From Lineus longissimus (taxonomy: Eukaryota > Nemertea > Pilidiophora > Heteronemertea > Lineidae): a stretch of DNA of 64,000 bases. The position numbers and the translations under genes were made by a program. Location of the stretch: the NCBI RefSeq assembly GCF_910592395.1, contig NC_088317.1, positions 7,008,001 to 7,072,000 of the forward strand, written 5' to 3'. Positions 40,720 through 53,700 of this stretch are shown one piece after another (position 1 is the first letter of the stretch; every line of letters begins with the position of its first letter). Below the pieces are notes generated by a model that did not search any database, had not been told where the DNA came from, and saw nothing but the letters and a program-made list of their open reading frames with translations.

Positions 40720-42110
40720 GTAACTTTGCAGCGACGACAAGCCGATATCTACTACAGGATTTTGAAATTTAGAGCAGAGAGTGAAGCTGCAAAATGATAG
40801 TATGCTCCGAGGATTACTGTACGGAAAGTGATTGAAAAAGAAAAAGCATAATGCCATGAATGCTGAAAGTACAAGATCGCTTGTGATCTGCGGGTATTTT
40901 GCAAATGTTTTTGATACAAGTTTGACCTTATTGTAAGAAAGGCAAACTAATGAAGTAAAGCGTCGACTCGTCTATCAAATGGTAGCATGCCTCAATAGTC
41001 TCAAACATCGCAATATCGATGGCTCGTCGGAGTACTTTAAAAATGTACCGTATATCGCAAATGGCATGGATGTTTGTAGGCGAGTGACATTAAGGTTTAT
41101 CTGCAAATACCAAAGACCTGTAAATGCCATCGATTTTTTTCTGTTTGTTCTAAAACACCACGATTTATAATGAACGGAGGTTTACAGTGTAAATGCACTA
41201 TATGCTTACGAAGCCTCGTTTTGAATTCATAAACGCCTAATGGCTTGTTCGTGGCACGTGTTGTCTGATTCTGACAAATTACGTATTTTTAGATACCTTC
41301 GACTTGAAATTTCAGAAGAAACATTACATTCTATTCAAATATTTCATTTCCTGTGCGAAATCCCTAAGTTTGTCAAGCCACTTTTTTCGTGAAATGTGGT
41401 ATAGGTTTTTGATGATACCAATAGGTGTCATCACTGGTATGGTCAGATTCTGTTGTGTAAAATGTTTTTGTGTTTGTGAATGAAGTGTTTAGTAAATTGC
41501 AATCAATTTTACTCATTATAATATAAATATGTTCGTTTAGTTAATCATATGTAATAAATAGGGATAACCTTATCACTGTGTTGTTACTGTTGGTAAACGT
41601 TATACAGTGTGACCCCGAAATGTTTTAGAATCAAATTTGATAAAAGTGGCAGTACATCGCAGCAATAGGGTTAACATAAGGTCTTATCCAACAGGTAACC
41701 TGTCTTTGTAATCGGCGGCGTAATAGAGTATTTCCTTGGCATAGAATTACTTCCCACGCGGAACTACTTGACGAAACGTACCGCTCGCGGTTCACTGCGT
41801 TTGACACATTTGTTACAACGTGCCGAAATTAGGCCAGACCGTTGGTAATACTTGGTTTGAAAGCCGTTTTGAAAGGGTATGAACTGCCGTGCGTGGTCGA
41901 CTGATTGTGTTTGTGAATCAAATTTGTTTGTCGTTTGCCCTAAAGTTATGAAGTCAGGAGGCTCTGACGCCAGCCCCGGTCGAAGGTGAGTGGGTCATTG
42001 TCCTGCCGTACAATGGCTTGACGTGGGCTCCGAAATAGGGTCGAAGTCCATTCAAACGAACCTCAAGTTTATCCAATCTGGTACGCACACACGTCTCTCA
42101 AGTGGAGGAG
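40720..42110. other. Tail of copy B, then unassigned DNA
   Basis: 40720-41170 repeats the family 3' end. From 41170 on, no gene or repeat is recognised; the sequence is AT-rich. Confidence 0.5.
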
Positions 42111-42114
42111 GAAT

Positions 42115-43787
42115 GGGGCCATGGCGATTTAGCGGATCCTGCGGATTCTGCGGAACCTGCGGAATCTGGGCGGAATCAGCATAAAAACAGCTCGAGAATA
42201 TCGATATTACGATAAATTATCCTTATAATAAATATTTGTAATATTCCATAACTGTTAAACTGTTAAATAAAGATTATCAAGCATTTCGGAAAAACCCCAA
42301 CATGCATGAAAAAAATGTCTGCATTCTATTATCGGACGATTTCCACATTGGTCTCGTTAGGGAGTTTTTCCCAAATGTACGCTATGATGACGTGCCCCAT
42401 TAACAGGACGTAACATCTATTTTAAAATGCGTTTCCAAAGTAAATGCATGAGGACAACCCATTTGTGTCGTATATCACTGGAAACGCCCGATTCCCCTGA
42501 TTCTGCAGGATGTTAAATCGGGCATTTTATTTCTTTAAATAAATCATAAGCGTCACATTTGCTCCTAGCTCTGTTCACCATCCCAAATGGCAATATTGCC
42601 AATTGGGCCGGACAATCACGAAAACCCCCAAATGTTATAAATTTATTCCTGAATAATATTACAGTGACCATTCTCCCGTGAAAGACAGTTGCTTACGCTA
42701 CACAAAAATCAAAAAAAATCGAGGGTCAACCATTGAACTTTTGAGATATGTTGAATTTTGCATAAATCAGCGAAAAACGCACCAACTGGCACTGGACGGC
42801 ATTTCAACACGGGGCCGACGCACATCCCAAGTTCAGTGTACACATACGTCGGCAACAGCAGTATAAATGCGTAGTTTCTTGTTAGCCGCCTATTGAGTAG
42901 CGCTCTAGGTTTCAGAAACTCCCAAAAAACATGTCTTTGCCAAAACAACTTCTGAATCAACACTGACATACTGTAAGGACAGAGAAATCAATGATATTAG
43001 GAGCTACGGTGAGTGGGGGGGGGGGGGGGGGGGGGGCGCATGAATAAAAAAACCTCCCTAATGAGACCATTGACCGTGATCTATAACCCAGGCCGAGTTG
43101 GCCGTAATCGTGTATAAAGTCGTTACGCACCCGAAAAACACACGTCATTTTCGCTCATTCGTTAATTTGTTAATATCGTGCAGAATACAATAGGGACGGA
43201 CACTTTTTCCAGAGGACATTTTAAACTTCTACACTGGCCTGGTTGACACGTCTCTCTTTATTTTACAACATCGCAAAATTGTGCGCGAGCAACATACGAT
43301 TGCCTTGATGATCCATCATTAAGATATTCAAGTCACATGATGACTGATGATGTCCAGGACTTCCAGATGACAAATCAGTTTAAACAGAGAATTTCCCACT
43401 CTCATGATAATAAATAAAAGATTTTTCTAAAACGTCCACCCGAGTCAATCCCACTCTGGATGACCAAACAGCCAGCAAGATCATGCGATGACAGGTGACA
43501 AGCCCGAGATCCTGGCAACGATCCTTAAACCACCCCAAGTCCCAGGAGGCGAAACGACTAATTTTTGGGTAGAGTGACTCTCAGACACTCTCTTGATTTG
43601 GCTTGATTACATTACATCACGGCAGCGGCCACCTTCAGCGCCACCACGTGGGGCCTAATGATATTAGGCTGAGTTTGGGGGCGAAAATGCTGGGGGCGAA
43701 AACGTCAGGGAGCGAAACGACCGGATACCAATCCACTGCAGACCAGATTCCGCAGAATCCGCAGAATCCGCTAAATCGCCATGGCCT
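42115..43787. mobile_element. 1.7-kb element with GCGGATTCTGCGGA inverted ends
   Basis: CCATGGCGATTTAGCGGAT followed by repeated CTGCGGA at 42119-42172 recurs inverted at 43741-43784. Inside the right end lie phased GGGGGCGAAAA motifs (43676-43710). A (G)n tract at 43015-43036 and an AGGACATTTTAAACTTC stretch shared with 1480 lie in the interior. No coding frame is supported. Confidence 0.5.
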
Positions 43788-43950
43788 CCTTCTAGGGGGC
43801 TATCAGTGACAGAATTGAATTGGATTTGACTAAACTCTTTCTAGTCTGTCCTGTTGCAATCAGATATGCAATATGGTCATTTAATACCAGAAATGATAGA
43901 GAACATGGTACCATTTTGTGCACTTGAATTTGTATCTGTAATACGTACAT

Positions 43951-44776
43951 ATGGCATGCCAAAGCGGAATTTATTCAGGACATTATTTTCCAATGCAGGA
44001 AGTCGTTTTGCAATTAGAAATTCAGAAAATAATGTTCAGAACCCTTTTTTACAGCAGATTGAATTTGAAATTTACTTCACAGAATGAAAAAAATATATAC
44101 TCTGCCCAAATAATCGTTCTGAAACTCTTTTTATCCAAGAATGCGAAATGCGTCAGAATCGTTTTTGCGGGCAGGACGAAAAATTCAATATAATTCACTT
44201 GACTTCTGCCTGTAATCACGCGACTCCTGCGACGATCATGTGATATCATCCAGCGATCACGTGACTCCTGCCAGTGATCACGCGACCACAAAAAACGATG
44301 ACGTCGCGCCTCATCGATGCGTTTACTTTTGCCATTTTCATGTTTCACCAATTCACATACTACTCAAATTGAACAAACGTTTTCAAATCATCGTCTGCTC
44401 GATTTGATGCCATGATAGAGAGCAAATCGCCAACTTCGGAAAATATGCGCGAGTGACGAAAAATAGATCACATTACGTCATCAGTTTAAGTGGTCACGTG
44501 AGTTCTGGCAGGAGTCACGTGAGTCCCGTGGTCGTTAAAATTCTGAAGGAAAAAGATCCTGCCGCGTTTTTCGTTCTGACAAAAAATATTTGAAACACGA
44601 CAATGAATTATTCTGAAGGAAAAACAAATATGGATCGGAATCTTTAACTTGTTGTCAAATTTCGGTGCTGAGGTACATTTTTTACAGTTTTGCAATTTGT
44701 TGCGTGATTCTGGCGTAAAATTTAGTCCCCCGATGTAAAAAATCGGTCCTGAATAAATTCCGCTTTGGCATGCCAT
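43951..44776. mobile_element. MITE with 300-bp diverged inverted arms
   Basis: ATGGCATGCCAAAGCGGAAT at 43951 recurs inverted ending at 44776, with TTATTCAGGAC continuing the identity to about 33 bp. The arms remain similar further in. The centre carries repeated ATCACGTGACTCCTGCCA-like words, also inverted (44205-44290 and 44490-44530). Flanks ACGTACAT and ACGTAAACAT may be a target duplication. No full-length gene is present. Confidence 0.65.
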
Positions 44777-45032
44777 ACGTAAACATTTGGTCGAAATTAG
44801 TGTCAACACCACCCATTGACTTTTTGTAGTGAATAGCCAACATCGGTTCGGGCTCTTCTGAAACCAGTAGCATGCTGCTTTGATCGAATTTGAAGTTCCC
44901 TGTTTCCAGAATCATGGATTGATGAAACCATTGTAATTGTTCCTGTGTCCTGCCGTGAGCATGTAATGAGGTGAGAGTTCACACTTTTCCAGTAAATATT
45001 GGGCTTCACCTTTCTTATTTTCAGCGCATATG

Positions 45033-45790
45033 GGTGAACTTATCTCACCACGTCTTGTCCGTCCTCCGTCCGGCCGTCCGCATATATACAATAGGGGGAC
45101 GTTTGCTCACTATTGAGTCTAGAAAGTTGAACCTTGGTGTGAGGATGTCTTATGACAACATGACTTGACACATATCTCATGAACACTGATAGCTAGAACA
45201 ATGAAATTTTGACTGGCAATACTTCTGATAAGACTACATGACAGAAAATACGGATTTTAGATTTGACCTACTTTTGAAGCTCATAGATTGTCATTAATTG
45301 TCCTAGACTCTTCAAATGTGATATGTAGACACCTATTGGGCATCTGTACATATTAACAAAAGCTCAGGTCAATGTGACCTACTTTTCAGGTGTACGTAGG
45401 TCAGGTCAAAAAACCCAATTTCAGTTATATCAAGAAACCTTCACTGGGTCCTCAAAGGTGCATTATTGATCAAGATTGACAGTTTCCAAGGTCAGAAAGG
45501 TCAAACTCTAAAATTCCACTGGGGTTGATACGTTTCACTACTATTTGTCTGAGATTCTTCAGATTTTATATGGAGACACCTATTGGGCATCTGTACATCT
45601 ACAAGTTGACTCAATTTAGGTTAATTGTGACCTAGTTTATCAAGTTCACAGAGGTCAAACGCTAAAAGTGTCATTGACAGTGCCACATTTTGTCATATCT
45701 AAGCGTCAATTTAACCTTCACATGTCATTTCATCTGCAACTAAATAATTCCCACGTGAGCACAATGTCCCCAGGACATTTCATTGACAGT
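45033..45790 (+). mobile_element. Diverged copy of the hairpin/DR3 repeat
   Basis: It starts with a small hairpin GGTGA...TCACC (45033-45049) and a GTCCGTCC tract. It then has TTTGACCTAC, CACAGAGGTCAAAC (about 45646) and a GTGAGCACAATGTCCCCAGG end (about 45755). Its internal sequence differs from the 33454 copy, so it is a related subfamily. Confidence 0.5.
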
Positions 45791-46045
45791 CCTAATGACA
45801 GCTGGCAATTTCTTTCTATTTGATTTTACTGTGCCACATGCACCAACTCCCTTATCCCTAAGGGAATTGAAGAGGTCAGGTGAACTTTAAAAATTGTCTG
45901 TATACAGACGGTGACCTTTGTCGTCAAAGTCATTACCAAGTAAATCCAGGACAACTTGAGAGGTCAAGCCTAACTCTGCCACATTGCCTACCCTACCTAC
46001 ATATGTAATCCAACGCAACAGGAATCCTGTGTCTGAATCAAATAA

Positions 46046-46866
46046 AGCCCAAAGTTTCAACCCCCACTTGGTGGGTTTTTTTTGGCATGTACTGCCTGAA
46101 TATGACCTGTCCCTTGAACCAATTTACGCCATTTGACCTCTGTGACCTTGAAAAGTAGGTCAAATCAAAAAGACCCGGGTGACACATTGAATAGTTGTTA
46201 GAATTAGATGTACCCATGATATCAAATTGGTGGCAATCGGGCAAGAAGTTAAGGAATAATCACATTTTAAACGTTTTTGGATTTTGCCCCCTGGTGGTCA
46301 AGTGGTTAGGTTTGATGTAGGTCCAAGCAATTGCAATTTCCCCAAAATGGCCAATTTTCAGTATATTTGACCTCTGTGACCTTGAAAAGTAGGTCAAATC
46401 AAAAAGACCCGGGTGACACATTGAATAGTTGTTAGAATTAGATGTACCTGGTGCCAATCGGGCAAGTAATTTAGGAATAATAGCATTTTCAAGAATTTTG
46501 GTTATGGCCCCCCTCCCTGGAGGCCAAACGGCAAATCAGATCGCATCAAACTTCGGTCCCTGAGATCACCTGACCAAGGGGTACATGTGTACCAAATTTG
46601 GGATCAATAGTCATTGCAGTTTAGAAACGTGCCATAGTTACATCCTAACGGCCAATTTACACCATTTGACCTCTGTAACCTTGAAAAGTAGGTCAAATCA
46701 AAAACCCGTACGATATTTGATCAGACCGGACTGAAATTTGGTCACCCAGGTGTCATTACAAGGGGAAACATGTGTACAAAGTTACAAGTCAATAGCTCCA
46801 GTAATTACGAAACGTGGCCTGACAACGGACGACGGACGCCACGCTCACTCTCAGAGAGGTGAGCTA
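46046..46866 (-). mobile_element. DR3/CTCF-motif repeat, reverse orientation
   Basis: The right end CTCTCAGAGAGGTGAGCTAAAA (about 46845-46869) and ACGGACGACGGACG are the reverse of the 33454 copy's start. TGACCTCTGTGACCT lies at 46134 and 46368, and GCCCCCTGGTGG at 46286. About 110 bp around the first two DR3 sites are duplicated (46127-46240 and 46365-46447). Confidence 0.65.
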
Positions 46867-47479
46867 AAAATGGGAGCTTTATTGGCCCTGTAATAACCTA
46901 AGGCGGAAATAAGCTTTCATTGAAATATATAAGGAGTTTTGATGACCCAAAATGACTTGTAAGGTAAGGAATACTGGCCTCTCATTTGGTGCACGTTTAC
47001 GTATCTTTTACATACTCTCATCTTGAAATATATGACAATATATACGATCATGCGGTAGATTTTTTACCTTCATTTTACAACATTTATCGGTAACGCGCCC
47101 CACGCGGATCTCTAAGGCACTACAATACATGCAGCCGCCAGAAAAATGCCTCGTCCGTAATTTTGCCCGCAGATTTCCGAATAAGGTTCACGGTTTACGA
47201 TCGTTGGAGAAGTACGATAGCTTTTTGTTTGATGAAAACTTTGCTACATGTAGTTTCAAAGAGACCGGGTGAGATAAGCATGTGTTTATTTATTTTTAAG
47301 TGGCAGTGTGGACTTTTTTTATGTATTTTGCCTTGCTTTGCCTTCATTTTCATAGAAACCAATTTAAAATGTCATTTCCCATAACATATCAAAAGGAGGC
47401 TTTTTAAAACATACTTATCCCACTCAGAGGCACCATGTTTCTCTCTGTTAGTAATCCATTTATAGGATCTAAATCCAAC
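46867..47479. other. Spacer, nothing recognised
   Basis: No supported gene, RNA or repeat was found in this stretch. Confidence 0.45.
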
Positions 47480-48268
47480 CATTCAAGATTTACGAGTTCA
47501 TTGATTCTTATGCTCCTCTACAGAGCTCCCATTCTTGGTCCAATGATGAAGCCATTAACAGAAATTCGAACCCCCTCTACCTGTATCTCTTACACCCAAC
47601 ACTGGTAAAACTTAAGAATGGGGTTTCTATGGTCAGGTAGGCGTAGGTTACTCTATCCCTCAACATCGATGAGCATAACAGGACTACTGCATGAAGAACA
47701 AGCTTTTCTCAGAATGCCGCGTCGTACAAAGTTGTTGAACTCCCTTTCGACATGTCTCCTGTTTTCTTGAGCTATCAGATAAGGACTGATGAAAAATGGA
47801 CCATCATCCTTCAAATGAATGACCACTTCGAAGTTTGGATACTCTCCTATCTCTCCGTATAAACTGAATGCTTCCTCATTGCGAAGTAAGAGTTCATATA
47901 TATAAAATTTGCTTCTCATCCTCGGTAAGTAAGCTACCTCGAAGAGAAATTTGTTTTTAAATTATTTCTCTCGGCGTTTTCTTCGCAATAGGATCATTGA
48001 CATCTAAATGCGGGTACTTCAACAAGTTTTTGTAGTGAACGTATGAAAGAGGTGACTCTTGAGTATCACAAACATAAAAGTTTTGGATTATGCAACATGT
48101 TATGTAAGAGCTTTGGCTATAAGAAGTAAAAAAATCAGACACATGCACACAAAAAGTTGGGATCGAAATTTTTGCAGGTATGAATTTTCCACACTTACAG
48201 TGCATTGATATATTTGAAACTTGGTTCAGGTGATCAGTATTGAGTGTAGAGAATGTTGTATGCAGCAC
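47480..48268 (-). pseudogene. Decayed Ty3/gypsy-type pol fragment
   Basis: On the - strand, KKTPREII is followed by a stop, then LRGSLLTEDEKQILY, NEEAFSLYGEIG and VVIHLKDDGPFF. ENRRHVEREFNNFVRRGILR and SSCSSPVMLI come next. This is the order seen at the start of gypsy reverse transcriptases (PFR-like block, then L-x-x-G-I-I-x-x-S-x-S-P-x-x-S-P). Stops lie between the blocks, and the YxDD core, RNase H and integrase are missing. No LTRs were found. Confidence 0.65.
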
Positions 48269-48280
48269 TTGGTGTCCTTA

Positions 48281-48821
48281 TTAAAAGTAAATTTTTCAGA
48301 GACACTTTTCTGACCAGAGTACCGTTCGGGGTATTTGTGGCCCCTATAAATAGCTCAATATATCCTGTCATGAATCATAAAGAGGCTAGGTTTCTTTATT
48401 CTTATACCTGAATTATATTATTTGATCATAAATCTATCTGATTTAGATACAATAAATACAATGGTTACCCTTTATGTACCAACAATGATACTTTTAGGTT
48501 TCATACTAGTTTATCTAACATTATTTCGAAATAAAATATTTTCAAAGACACTGGTGTCTCTAGTTAAAGCCACACCATTGACGAGAAAGCAGCATTTCTC
48601 ATGGTACATGTACATTGCATCACCATTAAAGTGATGCCAGCTATAATTGGGATTGGTACATAACCAGCCCTGGCCAGAATAAGCAAGCTATGGAGCTGAA
48701 AATTTAGGATGTGATTTAGGAATATCTTTGCTGCTTAGGGCACAACTTTCAGAATTAAGGCCCAAGTAGTTTCAAAGAAATTACAAAATGAATGGCAACG
48801 CAACAAGACTTGTAAAAACTA
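48281..48821. other. Spacer, nothing recognised
   Basis: AT-rich DNA without supported genes. A short open frame at 48422-48634 has hydrophobic stretches but no support. Confidence 0.4.
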
Positions 48822-50707
48822 GAAATACAGTGATTGCGAGCAATCACTCATGATACCCCCGCCGTGGGAGTATAGCAGTGGTCGTGGCTAGGTGAAAAGA
48901 TGTTTTTGAGGCTAGAGGTGATTTTTTTCAAGGGCGAGAGTTTTTGCAAGCAAAGGTTGTGAATGAGGACAGAGAGTGGATTGATATTAGTATGACCAAA
49001 AATCTACAAGGCTCGTCGCTTATGGCTGCCCCTGGCGGCCATATTTGATGAATACGAACCATCGGCAACCTGGTACGAACCTTCCCTAGAAATATCGGAT
49101 CAATCGGCGCACTGGTTCTCTTTTAAATGAGCAGAAACGAAAATCAAGATGGCTGCCCCTGGCGGCCATATTGGATAAGTGGCGACGACCATTTTCAATA
49201 CCAACCATCGGCAACCTGGTACGAACCTTCCCTAGAAATATCGGATCAATTGGCGCACTGGTTCTCTTTTAAATGAGCGGAAACGAAAATCAAGATGGCT
49301 GCCCCTGGCGGCCATATTGGATAAGTGGCGACGACCATATATATTTTCAATACCAACCATCGGCAACCTGGTACGAAACTTCCCTAGAAATATCGGATCA
49401 ATGGGCGCACTGGTTCTCTTTTCAATGAGCGGAAACGAAAATCAAGATGGCTGCCCCTGGCGGCAATATTGGATAAGTGGCGACGACCATTTTCAATACC
49501 AACCATCGGCAACCTGGTACGAACCTTCCCTAGAAATATCGGACCAATGGGCGCACTGGTTCTCTTTTAAATAAGCGGAAACGAAAATCAAGATGGCTGC
49601 CCCTGGCGGCCATATTGGATAAGTGGCGACGACCATTTTCAATACCAACCATCGGCAACCTGGTACGAAACTTCCCTAGAAATATCGGATCAATGGGCGC
49701 ACTGGTTCTCTTTTAAATGAGCGGAAACGAAAATCAAGATGGCTGCCCCTGGCGGCCATATTGGATAAGTGGCGACGACCATTTTCAATACCAACCATCG
49801 GCAACCTGGTACGAACCTTCCCTAGAAATATCGGATCAATGGGCGCACTGGTTCTCTTTTAAATAAGCGGAAACGAAAATCAAGATGGCTGCCCCTGGCG
49901 GCCATATTGGATAAGTGGCGACGACCATTTTCAATACCAACCATCGGCAACCTGGTACGAACCTTCCCTAGAAATATCGGATCAATGGGCGCACTGGTTC
50001 TCTTTTAAATGAGCGGAAACGAAAATCAAGATGGCTGCCCCTGGCGGCCATATTGGATAAGTGGCGACAACCATTTTCAATACCAACCATCGGCAACCTG
50101 GTACAAAACTTCCCTAGAAATATCGGATCAATGGGCGCACTGGTTCTCTTTTCAATGAGCGGAAACGAAAATCAAGATGGCTGCCCCTGGCGGCCATATT
50201 GGATAAGTGGCGACAACCATTTTCAATACCAACCATCGGCAACCTGGTACGAACCTTCCCTAGAAATATCGGATCAATGGGCGCACTGGTTTTCTTTTAA
50301 ATGAGCGGAAACGAAAATCAAGATGGCTGCCCCTGGCGGCCATATTGGATAAGTGGCGACGACCATTTTCAATACCAACCATCGGCAACCTGGTACGAAC
50401 CTTCCCTAGAAATATGAGATGAATGGGTGGCCTGGTTCTCTTTTAAATGAGCGGAAATGAAAATGGGCGTCGCCACAAAAATCAAGATGGCAGCCCTTGA
50501 AGCCATATTGGATGCATGACGACATTGAATACCATACCATGCGACCTCCCACTCATGGTGAGTTTCCACAATAAAAACATATTTGTTCCATGCAGTGGTT
50601 TTCATTCAATCACTCCGGACAGACGAACGGACGCACAGACGCACGCACGCACGGACGCACGGACGAGTGCAAAACAGTATACCCCCACCAACTCGTTGGC
50701 GGGGGTA
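48822..50707 (-). mobile_element. Helitron/Helentron-like element carrying a minisatellite
   Basis: Read on the - strand, the element ends with the hairpin GTGATTGC-TC-GCAATCAC (48830-48847), then TGTATTTCTAG (CTAG at 48822-48825) and a host T, the classic Helitron 3' terminus. The other end has a hairpin TACCCCCACCAAC...GTTGGCGGGGGTA (50680-50707) next to a (ACGC/ACGG)n microsatellite. Between them is a 146-bp tandem array. Microsatellite plus central tandem repeats are typical of non-autonomous Helentron derivatives in invertebrates. No Rep/helicase gene is present. Confidence 0.5.
49020..50520. repeat. 146-bp minisatellite, about 10 units
   Basis: AAGATGGCTGCCCCTGG recurs at 49146, 49292, 49444, 49590, 49736, 49882, 50028, 50174 and 50320. 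Spacing is 146 bp except for one 152-bp unit. Every unit carries CAAGATGGC facing GGCGGCCATATTG. The first and last units are diverged, as expected for array edges. Confidence 0.95.
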
Positions 50708-53700
50708 ACAAATTGCAACAGAATTAATTTCACCGGGATGCATTTCAGGATAATCCCCTTAACAACATACCAAAATTTTCCAAAGTATTTTTAGTGGAAA
50801 GGGGTCAAATTACATAATATGCTAATTAGCATATTTTCTATTAAGAAAATAGACATTGTGCTATAACTTTACTCTCAAATGTTCAAATTTGCTAAAAATT
50901 GTTCTGAACTCATTATTTCCATGATCAAGGAAGCAAATAAACAAATCTATAATCTAATTACTTTATTATGTAACACTGAATATGCAAATTAACCGCCGCC
51001 ATTATTGGAAAACCTATTTTTCCATTTATGTAATACATTTCTTGACCTAGCCCCATGAAACTACCTTGTACACCCATAATTTCAGGGTCAGGGATGCCAA
51101 AAAACACTAGGAAATACAGAAGTGCTGCATCGCATAATATTATTCAATATGCAAATTAGCCGCCTTGGCCATTACTGAGGCTTGTTTTTCATCCTAAGCA
51201 AAAAGCCGTTTGCAATAACCAGAAATTTCAAGTTACCTCACCCAGTATTTCGTGGTCAAGGAATGTAATAAAGGTATTTCTACCTTATCATGGATAACAG
51301 TTGACTGTTTGCACCAACCACTAATAGAATTGGTACGGGGGGGGGGGGGTTATGCAAAGCCTTGATCAAAACACTGTTTTCAATGATCAGATACAGCTTC
51401 ACACACTGTTATTAAGTTATCAAAAGTTAATCGTCTGAGTTTTCATTATCTAAAACTGGCTTTGGGGAGTTGCAACAGCTAAGTCCTTTGCAGTCTCCGC
51501 GAGCGTATGTGCAGTCCAGGTGATGTTTTCTACAGGTGCACCGATCGGTGCCACACCCCGTCTTACAGTTACACCGGAACAGTCATAGTAGCTCTTCAGG
51601 AGCTGGTGGCTGATCAGTTTTCAGAGGTTCTAAAGAACCATTAATGTTTTTCCATCCCCACTCCTCCGGCTTCATTTGTCCACCATTTCCCTTCCATTCC
51701 TGAACCTGATAGTATACCCGCAGGCTGTGGTACCGAGCAGTAGCAGATGTCGGAGGCAAGCTGTTCGCCTCAACGTAGGTATTACGTTTTGCAACCCTTT
51801 CTCTAAAACGTTTGTAGCGAAGAGAATCCAGGTCATCATCTGCATTTCCCTTATATAGAGAGACAAGAGCCCTCTCTCCTGCTCTGATGATTTCTTCTTG
51901 AGTCGCATTGTCTTGCCTAAATACCTCAGTAATCCCATCGAACTGATTACGTTTTACTTTGTCAAGAGCCACGCCTTTGCCGATCCCATGTACTCGTGAA
52001 GTCGTGTCACAACCAAGCAAAGCGTGGGCAAACAATATGTTTGTACATATGACTGGCCCTAATGTCAGTTTTGCTTTTTTTATATTCCATGTCCTGATTT
52101 TCTTGGCATCTTTCTTCGGTTCCGGCTTGAAATATATGTTATGACCAGTTGTGTCCACATGATAAAGGAGCAACACCAAGAGGTCAGTGTCATCACCAAC
52201 AAGTACCGTATCTCTTGACTTTGCAGATTCAACAGCAGTTTGTACTATCAGGACGTCTGCATCATCCCTGGCATGGATAGTGCTGCAACCAGCTTTTTCA
52301 AGTGAGCTGGAGAGGAGAGAGATGAATTTCTGTTTGTTCGCATTGTTTGACAGAACATCCTTCTTGATTGTGACAACTGTTTGTGGAGTCAGTACGAGAG
52401 TTGGCCCAGTTCCCTGTCCCCGTCTCTTATGAGTGGAATCTTTTATCGTTGGACCACTCTCGTAGCCGTCGAACACGACTGTAGCTTTGCCATATTTGCT
52501 GGTCACGTAATCAACATACATCTTGCAAATCTTTTCGAATGGATAACCTTGGGCCCATGGTAAACGTTGGACAAGAGCACCTCCATCAAGTACATAGTGC
52601 ACATCACCTTTGTTGAACAAGTTTTTACCATCCTGACTTTTTTTCAACAAGTCCAAAGTGCATCTGCTAGTGCTGGTTTGTTAGGCTCCAATGGACAGGC
52701 TGAACGATTAAACAATGCAGGCGGATGAGTACAGAGTTCATACTTGAACACGGATGCTGGATCATCCTGTGAGCCATTAGTAGCTATGAGACTAAGCCTC
52801 TGGAAAAGAACTTGGGGATCAACCTGCACAGTTACATTGTCTATCTTTACAGATGATTTGGACCCTAGGGTGACTGCTTGCATCTTCCGTTGAAAGGAAA
52901 ATTATTTCACAGAATTGCCAACCATACTGTCCAGTACCTTTTGTCCCACTTCTCTTGCATTGTCAACATTGACCAATTCACTGGCCATCACACCACTAAC
53001 GAGGCCATGCAGAGAGGGCTCTGGGCCAAATGGATCAAGATCCTTCAAGGTGCCAAGAATCTTGTGTGTATCCTATGTGTCCCGCTTCACTCGAGCACAA
53101 GTGGTATCCTTATGCTGCTCACTGGTATCGCAGTTCACCTGAGTAAGCTCTTGCATTGAGCAGTTGATATCGGCACAGGCAGGCATGGACAACAACCAAA
53201 CCAATCGCTGTATCTCAGTCATCCCCCGGCCCCTTGTTAGTCCTCCACTTGTCTTTATGCTCCTCATCAGGACCTGCTCGATTATGAAGTCACTTGATAG
53301 TCCTGCCCAGTACCTATCACTCCTACGTATGACATGCAAGCCATTCATGAAACTTGCATGTACCAAGGGCTACCTATCCTCGAGTTGGTGCATCATCTGT
53401 AAGTGGACGTACGCTGACTTGGCATACAAGTTGTGACCAGATGCGGTAAAATATGGTAACATATCTTGCACGCATTGCAGATGTAATGTCCAATTCCCGG
53501 TTCGCTCTGCTTTGATGAACATGCGAAGGATGCTGACCATATTCATGTACTGGAGCCAAAGTTTTGCAGTTCGGTGATTCTGCATCGATTTCTTCTCTAC
53601 ATCAAGTTTGTCTTTAATTCTTTGGAGAGCATCCGACGTTGACACATCGTTTCCAATGCTGGGGTCTGTCATGATGCTATCGTACAGGTTACCGGCTTCA

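Noticed and set aside
49317-50304. Open frames within the 146-bp minisatellite
   Set aside because: They are repeat by-products; units differ by in-frame stops and none has a recognisable domain.
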